NCBI RefSeq assembly: GCF_000745965.1
Contig: NZ_JQKI01000044.1
Location: 1-55,560 of the forward strand
From: Edaphobacter aggregans DSM 19364
GTDB taxonomy: Bacteria; Acidobacteriota; Terriglobia; Terriglobales; Acidobacteriaceae
Direction: 5' to 3'
Length of the DNA: 55,560 nucleotides
Shown: piece after piece, positions 20,559 to 28,513 of the stretch
Numbering within the stretch: the stretch's first letter is position 1
Layout: each line of letters starts with the position of its first letter
Position numbers and translations under genes: made by a program
Notes under the pieces: generated by a model
Seen by the model: the letters and a program-made list of their open reading frames with translations, nothing else
What the model was told of the DNA's origin: nothing
The model's database searches: none

Positions 20559-21010
20559 TGGTAACGTTGCGGACGTGACGGAGCAGGCTTCACATGATTC
20601 TATCCATCTTATGACACATTTTCGCGAATCGGCCGGAGGAAGGACCGAACCGCCGATGCATGCCAAATTGCCGGGAGAGGGATTCATATCGCTTCGTAAC
20701 CGACTGTTTCACAACGAGATATAAAATAGAGCGATAACAATACCCCTGAAAATACCCCCTGCGGTGATATGTTGTCTCGACCAAGGCCGCCCCGCTCTCC
20801 GCAGTGCGCTCGTTGTTGCCTTGATCACTTGGCCCGCGTGGTGGTTGCTCGGGTTCCGGTAACTCATGAAGATCTTCCCGCTGGCCTTCGGTAGTTCGCG
20901 CCAAGTACATTGTGCATAGGAAACCAGAGGAGGGCCGCTGGCTCTGGGACAAAGACATCTGGAACATGAACTGAGCCGTTGAGTCTAGCGATATAATCCA
21001 CACCCATACT
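20559..21010. other. Intergenic region with C-rich double motif
   Basis: No gene is supported in this 452-bp stretch; the long minus-strand frame over it has no family features. At about 20739-20761 two copies of TACCCC(C) are spaced by GAAAA-type sequence (ATACCCCTGAAAATACCCCC). This strongly resembles the C-rich double motif next to the integrase fragment at 25848-25868 and may be an old recombinase arm site. A kinase gene starts directly after. Confidence 0.35.
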
Positions 21011-23690
21011 ATGCCGCTGACCCCAGGCACCAGACTCGGCCCGTACGAGATCCTCGCACCGGTCGGTACTGGTGGGATGGGAGAGGTGTATCGCGCGCGG
21101 GACACGCGCCTCGGCCGCGATGTTGCTGTCAAAATTCTTTCCACTCATCTTTCGTCCGATCCTGATCTGAAATGGCGCTTTGAGCGCGAAGCGCGAGCCG
21201 TCTCTTTGCTCACACATCCGAATATTTGCTGCCTGTACGACATCGGTTCCCATGACGGAATCGATTTCATCGTCATGGAGTATTTGGAGGGCGAAACCCT
21301 CGCTGACCGGCTGGCAACTGGTCTGCTCCCCTTGCAGCAGGTCCTGAAGATAGGCGTGGAGATTGCCGATGCTCTCGACAAAGCTCACCGTCAGGGCATC
21401 ATCCATAGGGATTTTAAGTCTTCCAATATCATGCTCCCCAAATCTGGCGCGAAGCTGATGGACTTCGGATTGGCCAAGCTGGCCACCGCGACGATCAGTG
21501 CCGTCCCTGAGGCTTCCTCGCAGACTTCCTGTCTGGCAACGATGAGTGTGACAGCTGCCCGCGCCTGGCGTCCCAGTCACTGAGCGCGGCACAATCCTGG
21601 GAACGCTCCTCTATATGGCTCCGGAAACGATTCAAGGCCAGCCCGCCGACGTTCGCAGTGACATCTTCAGCTTTGGGTGCGTGCTGTACGAGATGGTATC
21701 GGGCAGGCTACCGTTTGTCGGTGAAACGAGGCTGAACATCGTGGCTGCCATTCTGGAGAAAGATCCGCAGCCTATGTCCAGTTTGCAACCTCTCACTCCA
21801 GCTGCGCTCGAACACCTAGTGCTTCGCTGTCTCATGAAAGACCCTGAGGAGCGCTGGCAAACCTCGCGAGATTTGTCGAGAGAGCTGAAGTGGATCTCTG
21901 AAGGAGTGCGCCTCACGCAAGCGTCTGAACCCGCGCCGCGTCCTCGGGGAAAACTGGGGCAAAGACTGGCGTGGGGAGTGGCGGCTCTGTGTATCGCCAT
22001 GTTGGCGTGGCTCGGCGTTAGCCATTGGCGCAGCATACCGCTGGCGGAGAGCCGGCATCTTCACCTTTCATTACTTCCACCGCCCTCTACTTCGTTCGTT
22101 CCCTACAATTTCGCCATCTCGCCCGACGGCCGGCGACTCGCCTTCGTGGCTGCTGCACAGGATGGCGGCACCGCTTTGTGGATCCGGTCCCTTGCCGCTG
22201 GAACTGCGCAGCAATTGACTGGCACCGAGGGCGCCGCGTTCCCCTTCTGGTCACCGGATAGTTGTCAGGTGGGCTTCTTCCAGGCGTCCAAGCTGAAGAG
22301 CGTTGATTCAAGTAGCGGCGCCGTCCAGATTCTATGCGACGCACTCGGTGGCTTTGGCGGGGCATGGAACGATCGAGGCACGATCATCTTCGCTGGATCT
22401 ACTTGGCCCAGCGTCGTCGTCTCGGTAATTTTTAAGGTATCAGCCTCGGGTGGTGAACCGAAGCTCGTCAGCAAGGGCAACGCGCCGAGTTCCTCGATGT
22501 TTTGGCCGTCCGCTCTTCCGGGTGGAGATCACTTTCTATATTTCCTTCTCGGGAGCTCGAAGCCCGCTCAGAAGCAGGGAATCTATGTTGGGTCTCTAAG
22601 TACGCAGGAAAGCAAATTGATCTCTTCCGAGATCGTCGGCAACACACAGTTCGCGTCCTCGCGGCTCTACTACGTGCGTGACCGCAGCCTTATGGCGCAG
22701 CCGTTCGATCTCAAACGGCTGCAGCTCACGGGTCAGCCGGAAGCTGTCTCGCGACAGGAACTGGAAGAGGCCTCGGCCTTTTCCCGCGCCGGATTCTCCG
22801 TCTCGGATAACGGCGTGGTGGTCTTCCAGTCGGCAACCGAAAGCGTTTCCCGGCTCTCCTGGTTTGACCGTTCCGGTAAGGAACTGGAAGAACTTCCCAG
22901 GACCGGCTATCGCGATCCTGCTCTCTCTCGCGATGGCGCTCTGCTCGCAGTCGCCTCCGACGAAAATCAAAACGGCAAGCACTACATCCATATTTACGAT
23001 TTCGCCAGAGGTACAAGCACCCGTGTCTCAGATGAAGGAACAGAAGTATTTCCGGTCCTCTCGCCTGACGGCAAAAGGGTGGCTTATGTAGTCAATGATG
23101 CCAGGACGTCTCAGTACATCGACATTGCGGCTACCGATGGTTCCGGAAAATTGGAGCGAGTGGCGGCGTCCGATTTTCTGATTCCCAACCACTGGTCCGC
23201 GGATGGGCGTTTTCTCATTTACATGAATTTTCAGAACGGTGCGCCGGAGCTGGAGGTTCTTGACCTCCGTAACCATTCGCAGACAGCCTTCGGACCGGGT
23301 GCGGAAGCCCAGTTTTCTCCGGATGGGAAATGGATCGCTTTCATCGGCCCGGGTTCGACCAGTGATCAGGAGGTTGAGGTGTATGTGGCGCCTGTCCACG
23401 GCCCAGGCAGGCGAATCCAGATCTCCAACCACGGCGGCGCACAACCGCGCTGGAGCGCGGATGGAAAAGAACTTTTCTATATCACCAAGGACAAAAAGCT
23501 GATGGCTGTACCGGTGGACACGTCGCGTGACGAGCCGGTGGCGGGCGTTCCTCACCTCCTTTTCCAGACGCGAATTATCGCATCGCGTGCTGTCCTGTTC
23601 CAATATGCAGTCTCACCCGACGGCAAGCGCTTCCTGATCAACTCGACGCCATCTGTCGGAGCCGCCCCGCTGACGGTACTGATGAACTGA
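21011..23690 (+). pseudogene. Ser/Thr protein kinase with PD40/TolB propeller, single frameshift
   Basis: Two consecutive frames make one gene of about 890 codons. Frame one (21011-21583) holds the kinase N-lobe: GTGGMGEVYRA glycine loop, the VAVKIL lysine, HRDFKSSNI catalytic loop and DFGLAKL. Near 21545-21575 reading must change frame: the second frame reads VTERGTILGTLLYMAPE, restoring the activation segment and the rest of the C-lobe (SDIFSFGCVLYEM). A TM helix (LAWGVAALCIAMLAWLGV) follows, then repeated PD40 blades (ISPDGRRLAF, LSPDGKRVAYV, FSPDGKWIAF). This is the usual acidobacterial receptor-kinase design. The shift equals one extra base, or two lost. It could be a true inactivating mutation or a base-calling error; the otherwise intact reading frames favour a recent event. 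Confidence 0.85.
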
Positions 23691-23783
23691 TCTCAATCCC
23701 GATTCCGCGCTTCGGTTCTTCACGCTCGCGAATTTAGTCCTACCGAAGAAACTACGCACGCCGAAAACATAAATAAGGCGGCA

Positions 23784-24581
23784 TCAGGCCGTTGCTTCGG
23801 CGGCCCGCACCATCTCGACAAGGACTTTGCGGGTCTCGTCGGCGCTTCGGACTTCGCGGAGGAAGTTGATGCGGGTACCCTTCATGCCATCCGTAGTCTT
23901 CAGACGGAGGTGAAATCCGAGGCGATCCACTGAGGTCATTGCGGCCTCAGTGGCTTCGAGGCCGTTATGCACTTTAGCCAGCAAAATCATCGCCGGAACG
24001 TGGTCCGCGTTCATGTGCTCGAGAATCCTGGGAGCCGCAGCCGCCAAGGGATCTACCTTAGCTGCTTTGTAATCCTCGGCAGCAACCCAACCCATCACAC
24101 CAAAGCCGCCCACGTAATAGATATCGATAGGCTCGAGGCAATAGAAGCTAAAGTCGTCGAAATCGACCCAAGAACGGCTGTTCTCGTATCGGGCGACGTA
24201 GAGTTCGCGAACCTCGGAGGTCTGTGAGTCTGGCACTGGCAGCACATCGCCGACTAGTGTGGCGCGGGCCGAGCCGAGTGGGTCTCCATCGGCGGCTTGT
24301 CCGACAAAGAGACTTGCGCGAGGATCTCCTTGCAGGTTTTGAGTATGCATTGCCATGGAACTGATCAGGAAGATTGGCCGTCCTTGAGGATCGACCGCAT
24401 AGGGCATCAGTGAGCCGAATGGATAGCCGGAGCGTTTGCGCGAAACAGTAGAGAGGGTGGCAATCGTGTTGGTGGCAACGAGGGTGCGGACTCGCTCGGC
24501 GTGGGTCGGTTCAGGAAGCTGTGGTGCGCCGGCCTCAGTATATGCATGCTTGCGGGTTGGATTGCTCTCGGATGTAGACAT
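23784..24581 (-). CDS. HugZ-type pyridoxamine-5'-phosphate-oxidase-like protein
   Basis: 265 residues. The N-terminal part is a split-barrel flavin/heme-binding fold (LVATNTIATLSTVSRKRSGYP, SMAMHTQNLQGDPRASLFVG). The C-terminal part carries ILEHMNADHVPAMILL, the signature of the DUF2470/HugZ domain. HugZ proteins degrade heme or bind it; others of this architecture have no known substrate. A role in heme or flavin chemistry is likely, but not the exact reaction. It is a single gene in opposite direction to the kinase pseudogene. On its upstream side lie only gene remnants. ATG 24581 gives a normal family N-terminus. Confidence 0.8.
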   Translation of the reverse strand: MSTSESNPTRKHAYTEAGAPQLPEPTHAERVRTLVATNTIATLSTVSRKRSGYPFGSLMPYAVDPQGRPIFLISSMAMHTQNLQGDPRASLFVGQAADGDPLGSARATLVGDVLPVPDSQTSEVRELYVARYENSRSWVDFDDFSFYCLEPIDIYYVGGFGVMGWVAAEDYKAAKVDPLAAAAPRILEHMNADHVPAMILLAKVHNGLEATEAAMTSVDRLGFHLRLKTTDGMKGTRINFLREVRSADETRKVLVEMVRAAEATA

Positions 24582-24653
24582 CGCCTGGACGCTCCTAAGA
24601 CAATGTTAAGAGGAATGTTCCGCTGTCGCATTCTCCGAGGGCGGTAGGGCTGG

Positions 24654-24768
24654 TTGTGGGTGCGACATTGTAGTCCCACGGCGGTAGGGGGAAGTCATCG
24701 ACCTGGCTGATGTGGAAGGCCTCGGGGATTTTCTGCTTATCGGAGCGTCGGTAGTAGCGGCCGCAGAT
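24654..24768 (-). pseudogene. SRAP/YedK-type abasic-site protein, N-terminal fragment
   Basis: Minus-strand translation from 24768 gives ICGRYYRRSDKQKIPEAFHI, then VDDFPLPPWDYNVAPTT. This is the N-terminus of SOS-response-associated peptidases (HMCES/YedK), whose Cys2 binds abasic sites. The rest of the ~220-residue protein is missing; the frame runs into unrelated codons and stops at 24595. The normal start codon is changed: AGGAGG at 24775-24780 stands six bases before ATC where ATG-TGC is expected. The fragment is therefore both truncated and probably not translated. AUC initiation is conceivable but would not rescue the missing body. Confidence 0.75.
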
Positions 24769-24869
24769 CCCACACCTCCTGATACAAACCATACCAGCCT
24801 AAACTCTGTGGGCTGCACGAATGTCTATTCGGAAACAAGGCGAGGTGATGCCCACCAATCAAGGCCGAA

Positions 24870-25024
24870 GGGAGAGGCAGAGGTGCGCGGAACATTCGCC
24901 CAAATCTGGAGTTTCCCTCCCTCCTCCACGATCGACCAGATCACCCTAGGCGTAAATCCGTCTCCCGACACTTTGCCAGCCGTCAGATTACCGCGCGCCG
25001 TAGGTTGTTCGTCGATGAAGCATA
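24870..25024 (-). pseudogene. Degenerate tyrosine-recombinase C-terminal fragment
   Basis: Minus-strand translation gives CFIDEQPTARGNLTAGKVSG, then DGFTPRVIWSIV, which I recognise as the segment before the catalytic HDLRRT box in one group of phage-type integrases. After this the homology breaks off: the expected HDLRR and LGH motifs are absent and the frame hits a stop at about 24834. The assignment rests on motif memory and should be treated as tentative. It would be a second recombinase remnant next to the integrase fragment at 25183-25845. Confidence 0.45.
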
Positions 25025-25182
25025 GCGATTAGCAGGGGACCAGTGAACACTAGGCGTGGTTCTGATCAGCACCAATCAATAAAGTCCCGAAATTGCGTGA
25101 TCGTTGCCGGCTAGCGATGCGAACGTTACCGTCTGAATGTGAACGCCATGCGTTGGCATGCGCCACAGACAAGACTATGACC

Positions 25183-25845
25183 TTAGGCCGCCGCTCCTTC
25201 GAAAGGGAGTATTTTTCCGCCCCGTTGTGCTAATTCAAGGAAGTCTGTCCAGTCCTGCATCATCTTGGCGCGGGCTTTCAAGTGGAGCGCGTGGTTGTAT
25301 GCAGCGCTCACGGCATTTCGTGGAGCGTGTGCGAGCTGCAATTCAATGTGCTCGTGGGCATATCCCTGTTCGTGCAGGATCGTGGATGCTAAGCCTCGGA
25401 ATCCGTGGCCGGTCATCTCACCTTTGTAGCCCATACGTTCCAGGCACTTGAGTATGGTGTTGTTGCTCATATGTTGTTTGGCGTTGCGGTCGCCGGGGAA
25501 GACCCATTCGCTGTTCCCGCTAAGCTCGCGCAGCATGCCAAGGACTTCCAGCGTCTGTGTCGCCAGCGGCACGATATGCGGGGTGCGCATCTTCATTCGT
25601 TCAGCGGGGATGTCCCAACGCGCGGCCGGCAGGTCGAACTCTTCCCATCTTGCCCCGATCAGCTCACCCGTTCGTACGAAAGTCAGCGCCATAAGCTTCA
25701 TAGCGAGTCGCGTGACATGTGCCCCGGGATAGACCTCGATCTGGTTCAACAACCTCGGCAGGTCTTTGGCATCCACCCGTGCGTAGTTGGTTTTTCGCGT
25801 AGCCTTCAAGATGTCGCCGGGGCGGATGTCGGCCCACGCCAACAT
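25183..25845 (-). pseudogene. P4-type tyrosine integrase, N-terminally truncated
   Basis: 221 residues comprising only the catalytic domain of a site-specific integrase. Catalytic residues are seen: Arg in FVRTGELIGARW, His and Arg in HGFRGLAS, His in LAHAPRN and the nucleophile Tyr in AAYNHALHL. P4-family integrases are about 400 residues; the arm-binding and core-binding N-terminal domains are missing, and only 120 bp remain between this frame and the 20-bp repeat. Directly upstream are two GGGGTA motifs (25848-25868), as often seen near such integrases. The gene points away from tRNA-Ser, as is normal for tRNA-integrated islands. Loss of the N-terminus would leave the element unable to excise itself. 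Confidence 0.85.
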
Positions 25846-25909
25846 ACCCCCCTAATGTACCCCCGCGCAACAGTAGCTTCTGCGAAATCTCTTTGGACGC
25901 TAAAACACG

Positions 25910-25935
25910 AAAACCCTAGCTATGGCTGGGGTTTT
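25910..25935 (-). terminator. Bidirectional hairpin terminator after tRNA-Ser
   Basis: AAAACCCTAGC and GGCTGGGGTTTT form a stem with a short TAT loop; A-rich and T-rich flanks make it symmetrical. It lies 44 bp downstream of the tRNA-Ser gene on the minus strand and is the likely transcription stop. It would also stop transcription entering from the left. Confidence 0.6.
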
Positions 25936-25964
25936 ATGAGATAGTTTGGATTTTATTGGACGCT

Positions 25965-25984
25965 CTAGAGCAAGGAAATGGCGG
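25965..25984. repeat. Right copy of 20-bp direct repeat, candidate att site at tRNA-Ser
   Basis: Identical to 303-322, same orientation. The last six bases (25979-25984) are the complement of the terminal CCGCCA of the tRNA; the other fourteen lie just downstream of the tRNA gene. This is a classical integration position, though a short tRNA overlap. Confidence 0.6.
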
Positions 25985-26068
25985 AGGGAGAGGGATTCGA
26001 ACCCCCGTTGGACTTTCGCCCAAAGCGGTTTTCAAGACCGCCTGTTTCAACCGCTCACACATCCCTCC
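25979..26068 (-). tRNA. tRNA-Ser (anticodon UGA)
   Basis: Read on the minus strand the gene begins GGAGGGATGTGTGAGCGGTT and ends TCCCTCCGCCA. The seven-pair acceptor stem GGAGGGA/TCCCTCC is perfect, with discriminator G and an encoded CCA. The anticodon loop is CTTGAAA, giving anticodon UGA, which reads UCA codons. The long variable arm and the GGGTTCGAATCCC T-arm are typical of serine tRNAs. It is the likely target of the integrase whose fragment lies beside it. Confidence 0.95.
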
Positions 26069-26254
26069 GCGTGAGTGTTATCGATAGATTACCAGCTCCG
26101 ACAACATCGCCAAACAGACGGTCTTTTTGTTCACCCGCTACATGGGGTGATGTGCATTGAGAATCAACTGTCTAGAGGCACTTAAAGAGGCTGCGTTATG
26201 GCTACTGTAGGGACTTTTGCAGCGACTACTTTTTTTCGACGTGAGGAAATAGCT

Positions 26255-26415
26255 TCAACCTCGCTTAGGTGTCCTGATCGAACGCGTTGGATGCAGGATG
26301 GGATGAAACACAACATCTGCCGTCTCCAGCAATCGCACAGCACGTACGTCAACAGTTCCGGATCACTCGGCCCTGAGCCAACCAAATAGACCTTGCCTTT
26401 CTCCGCCCGTCTCAT
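26255..26415 (-). pseudogene. cobA: Uroporphyrinogen-III C-methyltransferase (SUMT), 5' fragment with frameshift
   Basis: SUMT makes precorrin-2, the entry compound of the cobalamin and siroheme branch. Here only its start is left. ATG 26415 follows GAGGAGG and reads MRRAEKGKVYLVGSGPSDPELLT, the glycine-rich SAM-binding N-terminus, with SGPSDPE in place of the usual GAGPGDPE. Just after LLT the frame must shift by two bases to continue RAVRLLETADVVFHP, then ILHPTRS, and a TGA stops it at 26255. The rest of the ~250-residue enzyme is missing. It is the last member of the long minus-strand cobalamin operon, 14 bp after cobD. A SUMT elsewhere in the genome must supply the pathway. Confidence 0.8.
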
Positions 26416-26429
26416 ATCCTCCTCTTCAT

Positions 26430-27533
26430 TTACGCCCACGGGCTTCGCTGGCAAAACGGCAATAATTGAGCTACTGCTCCGATGAGTTTGTCGTTCTCCT
26501 CCGCCGTCCGGACCGCAATCCGTAAGTGTCTGGATGGCAGAGCTTCGTAGTTTGAGCAGTCTCGTAACACCATATGGTGTTCTACGATCATATGTCTCCA
26601 GAAACGATCTGCAGAGATACCCTCGGGAAGGTGAAGAAGCAGAAAGTTTGTGGCTGAAGGATAGGTGTAGAGGCCTAGTGCATCAAGTTCAGCTCTCAGA
26701 TGAGCTCTTCGCCGGTCGTTGTACAGCCTGGTACGCTCAGCGAAAGGGTGGTCTGCTAACGCGGAAGCGACAGCGCATGAAGCCAGAGTTGTGATCGGCC
26801 AGGGCGGCAATGTTTCATTGAGGGCTCGCGCGATAGGCTCGTTGGCTACTGCATAGGCCACTCTGAGGCCGGGAATGCCGTGGAACTTTGTCACGGAGCG
26901 AAAGACGATCAGGTTTGCAAATTGTTCAACATTCAGCGTCAGTGAATCCAAGGGTGCGTAATCGATAAATGCTTCATCGAGGAGGACGGTGATATTTCGG
27001 TCCGCGCATTCTGAGACCAACTGGAGCAGAATATCCCTTGTTGTAAGGACGCCCGAGGGATTCTGGGGATTGGCAAGCAAAATAGCGTCGTGACCACCAT
27101 GCACCAAGGCATGGATGTCATAACGGAAATTGGAATCCGGACTGAGGATATGCGGTTCGATCTCTACTCCAGCACGTGCAAGGCTGCGGCGATACTCCAC
27201 GAAGGCGGGCACGGGGAGAAGGCAGCGTTTGACCCTTAGGCTGCGAAGCGCAGACTCCAGCAGTGGAATGAAGCCGTTAGCGACTACGAGTTGTTTTGGG
27301 TGAACTCCGACACAGTCAGCTATCGATTGCTTGAGGCCGACCTCTTCTAGATCGGGATATGCGGTCAGCATCGAGATGTCTTCAAGGCGCGTTCGCAAGG
27401 TGGACAAGACGTCGGGCGGAGGTCCGTCGGGATTGATATTGGCGCTGAAGTCGATCAGTTGCGACGAGGGGATTTTGAAGCGCTCGGAGATCTCTCGCAG
27501 CTGGCCGCCGTGCAAGGGGATGAGTTCGATCAT
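26430..27533 (-). CDS. cobD: Threonine-phosphate decarboxylase-like aminotransferase
   Basis: 367-residue PLP-dependent fold-type I enzyme. In cobalamin synthesis it converts L-threonine-O-3-phosphate to (R)-1-amino-2-propanol phosphate, the linker attached by CbiB. It has the N-terminal HGGQ motif (in MIELIPLHGGQ), IDFSANINPDGPP, ANPQNPSG, LLDEAFIDY and the PLP lysine in SVTKFHGIPGLR. Histidinol-phosphate aminotransferase is the nearest relative, but HGG at the start and the neighbours favour CobD (CobC in Pseudomonas naming). ATG 27533 overlaps the cbiB stop in ATGA; longer frames upstream are not supported. No threonine kinase PduX is in the window. Confidence 0.9.
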   Translation of the reverse strand: MIELIPLHGGQLREISERFKIPSSQLIDFSANINPDGPPPDVLSTLRTRLEDISMLTAYPDLEEVGLKQSIADCVGVHPKQLVVANGFIPLLESALRSLRVKRCLLPVPAFVEYRRSLARAGVEIEPHILSPDSNFRYDIHALVHGGHDAILLANPQNPSGVLTTRDILLQLVSECADRNITVLLDEAFIDYAPLDSLTLNVEQFANLIVFRSVTKFHGIPGLRVAYAVANEPIARALNETLPPWPITTLASCAVASALADHPFAERTRLYNDRRRAHLRAELDALGLYTYPSATNFLLLHLPEGISADRFWRHMIVEHHMVLRDCSNYEALPSRHLRIAVRTAEENDKLIGAVAQLLPFCQRSPWA

Positions 27534-28513
27534 CGGGACGACCCTGGGGCTGCACGTAACTGAGCGCAGGCCGAGAGAAGAACGCCACAGGCCACACCAA
27601 GTAGCGTAACGACTGACACCAGCCGGATGGCGCTTTTGGCCTTCGGCAGTGATGGGCGAGAAAACTCGTGTCCGATATATGCAGTTCGAATCAACTCGCC
27701 GCCGTAGGTGTTGTCGCCTCCAAGTCGAACGCGCAGGGCTCCCGCCATGGCACTTTCGGGTTGGCCCGCATTGGGGCTCTTGTGCTCGTCTCCGTCGCGA
27801 CGCCACGTCTGCCACGCGGCCAGCGGGTCGGAATGTTCGTGGAGGTTCGAGACTGCGACGATGGCAGCCGCGGTGAGGCGCGCAGGCAAGTAGTTGGCAG
27901 CGTCGTCCAGTCGAGCGGCAGCCTTGCCGAAGTAGAAGTAACGCTCGTCGGCGTGTCCGATCATGGAGTCCAGTGTATTGATGGCCTTATAGGCCATAGC
28001 CAGAGGCACGCCGCCCAGCGCCATGTAGAAGAGCGGCGCAAGAATGCCGTCGGATGCGCTTTCAGCTAGCGTCTCAATCAAGGCACGACAGATTTCGTGC
28101 GTGCCTAGATGTCGGGTGTCGCGTCCGACGATGCGTGCGAGGCGGTGACGAGCGAGCGGCAGGTCTCCAGAATCGAGCGCCTCAACAACGGAGATTGCCT
28201 CCTGTTCAAGATTGCGAGCTGCCAGGCAGGTCCATGCGAGCAGGACTTCCACGGTATTACCCAGTGCGGGTGATAGGCGGTTCGCTAAGCGGATCAACTG
28301 GCGCGTTGCATAGTAACTGGTGGCAACGACAGCGAGGCTCAAGGCTCCGCCTGCGACAAGTTCCGACAGTTCGCTCTGGTTGGGCCGATGGAGGGCAACC
28401 TCGCCACGCGCCGTGGCGAAACCGATTAGTCGCACCGGATGCGGGAGCCACTCGGGGTCGCCGGCGAGTTGGTCGAGGAGCCACGCAGTAGGAATGAGGG
28501 AGCAGCGATTCAA
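27530..28513 (-). CDS. cbiB: Adenosylcobinamide-phosphate synthase
   Basis: 327-residue membrane protein that joins the aminopropanol (phosphate) arm to adenosylcobyric acid. The start shows the family hallmark LLDQLAGDPEWLPHPVRLIG. Other family features are the GGALSLAVVATSYY membrane segment, RIVGRDTRHLG, ESASDGILAPLFYMALGGVP and YKAINTLDSMIGH. The start codon is TTG 28513, which overlaps the cobQ stop (TTGA); no upstream in-frame ATG exists after that stop, and the family N-terminus begins at once, so TTG is credible. The 3' end overlaps cobD by four bases. Pseudomonas-type nomenclature would call it cobD. Confidence 0.93.
   Translation of the reverse strand: MNRCSLIPTAWLLDQLAGDPEWLPHPVRLIGFATARGEVALHRPNQSELSELVAGGALSLAVVATSYYATRQLIRLANRLSPALGNTVEVLLAWTCLAARNLEQEAISVVEALDSGDLPLARHRLARIVGRDTRHLGTHEICRALIETLAESASDGILAPLFYMALGGVPLAMAYKAINTLDSMIGHADERYFYFGKAAARLDDAANYLPARLTAAAIVAVSNLHEHSDPLAAWQTWRRDGDEHKSPNAGQPESAMAGALRVRLGGDNTYGGELIRTAYIGHEFSRPSLPKAKSAIRLVSVVTLLGVACGVLLSACAQLRAAPGSSR

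Noticed and set aside
20590..21144. 184-codon minus-strand frame across the gap before the kinase
   Set aside because: Half lies over the kinase N-lobe and the rest has no recognisable content or Shine-Dalgarno.
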